A stretch of 64,000 bases of DNA. Origin: Membranipora membranacea (taxonomy: Eukaryota > Bryozoa > Gymnolaemata > Cheilostomatida > Membraniporidae). Both the position numbers and the translations under genes were made by a program. Position 1 is the first letter of the stretch; each line of letters opens with the position of its first letter. Location of the stretch: the NCBI GenBank assembly GCA_914767715.1, contig OU612075.1:19716001-19780000 (forward strand). Direction: 5' to 3'. Shown one piece after another: positions 61,740 to 64,000 of this stretch. The notes under the pieces are model-generated. The model was given only the letters and a program-made list of their open reading frames with translations, was not told the origin of the DNA and did not search any database.

Positions 61740-62218
61740 CTTAAATAGAAGATAAGAATGTCATTGTTACGGATGTAGTAGGACTAGCTGAGATGAGATG
61801 GTACATCTTCACATCTCAGTTTAATGTGTTATAGATGTGCTGCGTTTCAGTCCCTTCTCTTTAACTTATTTTTGTAATAGGTACTTAGAACACTACTGTC
61901 GGTTATGACGTATCTATCTAACTGTGACCATTAATGCCTCATCCCCTTGAAAAAATACAATCCTTGTTATGGACAAAGAAACTTGATGCAAAATTTGGAC
62001 AACTTCACTGAGGTGCGTTGAGTATCATGTTGCTCTTCATCCGCTGGCACCAACACACCTGCCTTTTTGATCAATTGAAATAACAAATAGACGGGACTCT
62101 ATGTCAGTTTCTCTCCAGGCGTGTGTTAGGGTTAGCAAACCCTAAGGCTATGTACTTTGTTTTCACTTTCCAAATATGCTTATCTTATGAGTATACTATA
62201 TTTAGCCTTCAACTTATG

Positions 62219-62229
62219 GTATAAAAGGT
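62219..62229 (+). promoter_or_regulatory. TATA box of the somatomedin-B-like gene
   Basis: GGTATAAAAGG, about 110 bases upstream of the start codon; transcription would begin near 62250. Confidence 0.7.
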
Positions 62230-62332
62230 AACTGACAATATTCATTTTTATATTGAAGAAGGCATCTAGACATCACAGGCAGTCATATTGGACAAGTTGA
62301 CTAGAACTTGCTTTCTTCCCTTTATTATCATA

Positions 62333-63635
62333 ATGATCATTTCACTATTATTGGTACAGCTTTTCTTGATATCATCAAGCCTCTCTCACCGTAAGTGAAT
62401 ATATTTTGAAAAATAATGAAAATCTATTTAATTTTAGGATTACAAAATGTCAAGTCAGTCGCTCGCAGTTTTGAATTGGTTTTTTCAATGTAAAAAGATC
62501 CATCGGTTGGGTCTTTTCCAAAACCACACAGCTTTACATATCATCTTCATAAGACATTAATACATGATTATTTTGAAATGATTATATTGATCGTAAATTT
62601 TCTAGCGGGAAATGAAGATCATGGTTGTGGGAGTTATGGAAGATGCTGTCCTGGAAGAGACAGTTCTTGTTACACGATAAGTACAAGGAATGGATACAAA
62701 GCTGGTGCATGTTACTGCGACAACCACTGCCAACAAGCTGGTAACTGCTGCTGGGATTACGCCTCGAAGTGTTCAGGTGAGAACTCTTTATGTAAAGTAT
62801 TATACAGTTTCATCGCTATAATAGCTAGATTAATCTCACAGCTATTAGAAGTAAATCATTGTGATGCTTTGAGTAGTTTATGGAGTTGGTATCAATATCT
62901 TAGCAAGCTAACTGGTCTGGACTTTGTACAAGGGTCTAGCATTGACCAAAGAACAATTATTACACATAATAGCTCTATGTCAAGGATAGAACTACTGCAA
63001 TTTGTGGTACAATTTTCTTCAATTTTCACATAGCATTAATTCTATTATACTTGTTGTGTCATTTGATGCCAATTTTATATCAGATCTTACAACTTTTTAA
63101 TTCAGGAGCAAATGTAGCTACACCAGTTCCAGCAAACGATCCACTGACCAGATCCACTGACCCTGAGCTTGTGAAATGTCGTGACCCTACAGGGGACAGC
63201 TGCCAATGGTACCGCCAATGTTTGAACAAATACAACAAGTGTGAAAAAGATGAATACGCACTCAACTACGGCGAAAAGTTTTGCGAAAAATTCAGCCAAA
63301 ATTACAGTGGATTCAGCAGTCAAGCACAGCGATGGATCAATGATGTCAGGAAATGTCTCCAAAAGAACCTGGCCCCGCTGGTAGGGACTGATACTCCTTG
63401 TGCCAAATTGCGAAAACAGGCATTTAATAGTCATACAGCCTGCTATGTTGATAATGGATTGTGTGTTCTTCCTTACGAAGAACAGAAAAAAGTGATTGGA
63501 GTAGTGAAAGAAGCTTTCATCCCATTCGCTGGTTCAGCTTGGGCCACAACGAAGAATACACTAGCGACCATATTTACCACCTCTTGCTTAGGTCAGTGGC
63601 TCACCACTATTGGTGCTGACGAAACTATAGGCTAG
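62333..63635 (+). CDS. Secreted protein: somatomedin-B-like domain plus Cys-rich helical domain
   Basis: Three exons: 62333-62390, 62606-62776 and 63106-63635, in consistent phase (both introns phase 1), 252 residues, stop 63633-63635. Signal peptide MIISLLLVQLFLISSSLSH. Residues about 24-75 are a somatomedin-B-like domain: CGSYGRCCPGRDSSC then ACYCDNHCQQAGNCCWDYAS. The C-YC...C...CCxDY...C core is canonical, with two extra cysteines. The last 177 residues contain ten cysteines and read YGEKFCEKF, QRWINDVRKCLQKNL, CAKLRKQAFNSHTACYVDNG. This spacing recalls stanniocalcin-like secreted domains, a tentative match. Extracellular role inferred; partner unknown. Confidence 0.85.
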
Positions 63636-63964
63636 CCAACACCTGATATGTGCAGCATATCTTGGCACAGAGCAATAGTCTCTAATCATAATTAGTATCA
63701 ATCAACAACACTTGTTAATCACATAATTTTGTAGGCTAAACTTATAATGAGATCCATCCAAAACAGCGTGTTAAATCTTTCTATTTTTACTACTTGATGT
63801 AGCAAGAATGCATATTTGTTGGATATTATGTTGTTGATATTTTCACTTGAAAACATTTTCCAATATTTTGAGAGCATTGATTTTTACTCTTCGGTTACAA
63901 TTTTGATTTGGATTTTTATACCTTGATTTTCATACCATGATTTCCATACCATGATTTCTTAAGC

Positions 63965-63970
63965 AAATAA
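63965..63970 (+). terminator. Polyadenylation signal
   Basis: AATAAA about 330 bases after the stop of the somatomedin-B-like gene. Confidence 0.6.
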
Positions 63971-64000
63971 AAGCGTTATAGATAAAAGACAGTCTAATTT

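Noticed and set aside
61740-62218. Upstream exons of the filamin-like gene
   Set aside because: Possible donors were inspected but no frame with filamin character or matching phase was found.

Overview
The window looks like an AT-rich invertebrate animal genome, probably a non-bilaterian such as a sponge. The reasons are split genes with short GT-AG introns, a filamin-type gene, a somatomedin-B secreted protein, a HECT-ligase fragment, and a dense mix of degenerate LINE, LTR and DNA transposons. The species assignment is inference. All coding models were read by eye from splice sites and reading-frame phase.

Layout. 1-4.1 kb: a nearly full-length but broken CR1/L2-like LINE on the minus strand. 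5-12 kb: palindromic miniature elements and fragments of a HECT-domain gene (+), with a 522-bp non-autonomous hAT element in one intron and a 925-bp hAT element just downstream. 12-14.3 kb: two transposase-like gene fragments (-). 16.2 kb: a 16-bp minisatellite. 18.6-23.3 kb: AAA-ATPase-like exons (-), with a 2.4-kb foldback transposon between them that itself carries a solo LTR. 26.7-27.35 kb: a complete small gene (-) for a secreted six-cysteine, CS-alpha-beta (defensin-like) peptide. Its paralogue at 42.1-42.9 kb (+) is frame-broken in the signal peptide. 29.3-32.8 kb: an imperfect threefold repeat split by a LINE 3' fragment. 33.2-35.2 kb and 47.3-49.8 kb: two inverted copies of one segment holding a rhodopsin-like GPCR pseudogene. 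A complete but decayed Ty3/Gypsy element (35182-40224) sits in the first copy, and the second copy preserves the empty site. 40.6-42.1 kb: four tandem 404-bp units containing a tRNA-derived SINE-like sequence. 51.4-56 kb: a diverged array of units of about 770 bp.

The best intact genes are at the right end. One is the 3' part of a filamin-repeat gene (-, 57.0-61.7 kb, eight exons in consistent phase). The other is a three-exon gene (+, 62.2-64.0 kb) for a secreted protein with a somatomedin-B-like domain followed by a cysteine-rich, possibly stanniocalcin-like domain. No operon or multi-gene system is evident. The most informative signals are the small secreted peptide family, the secreted two-domain protein, and the nested, datable transposon insertions.
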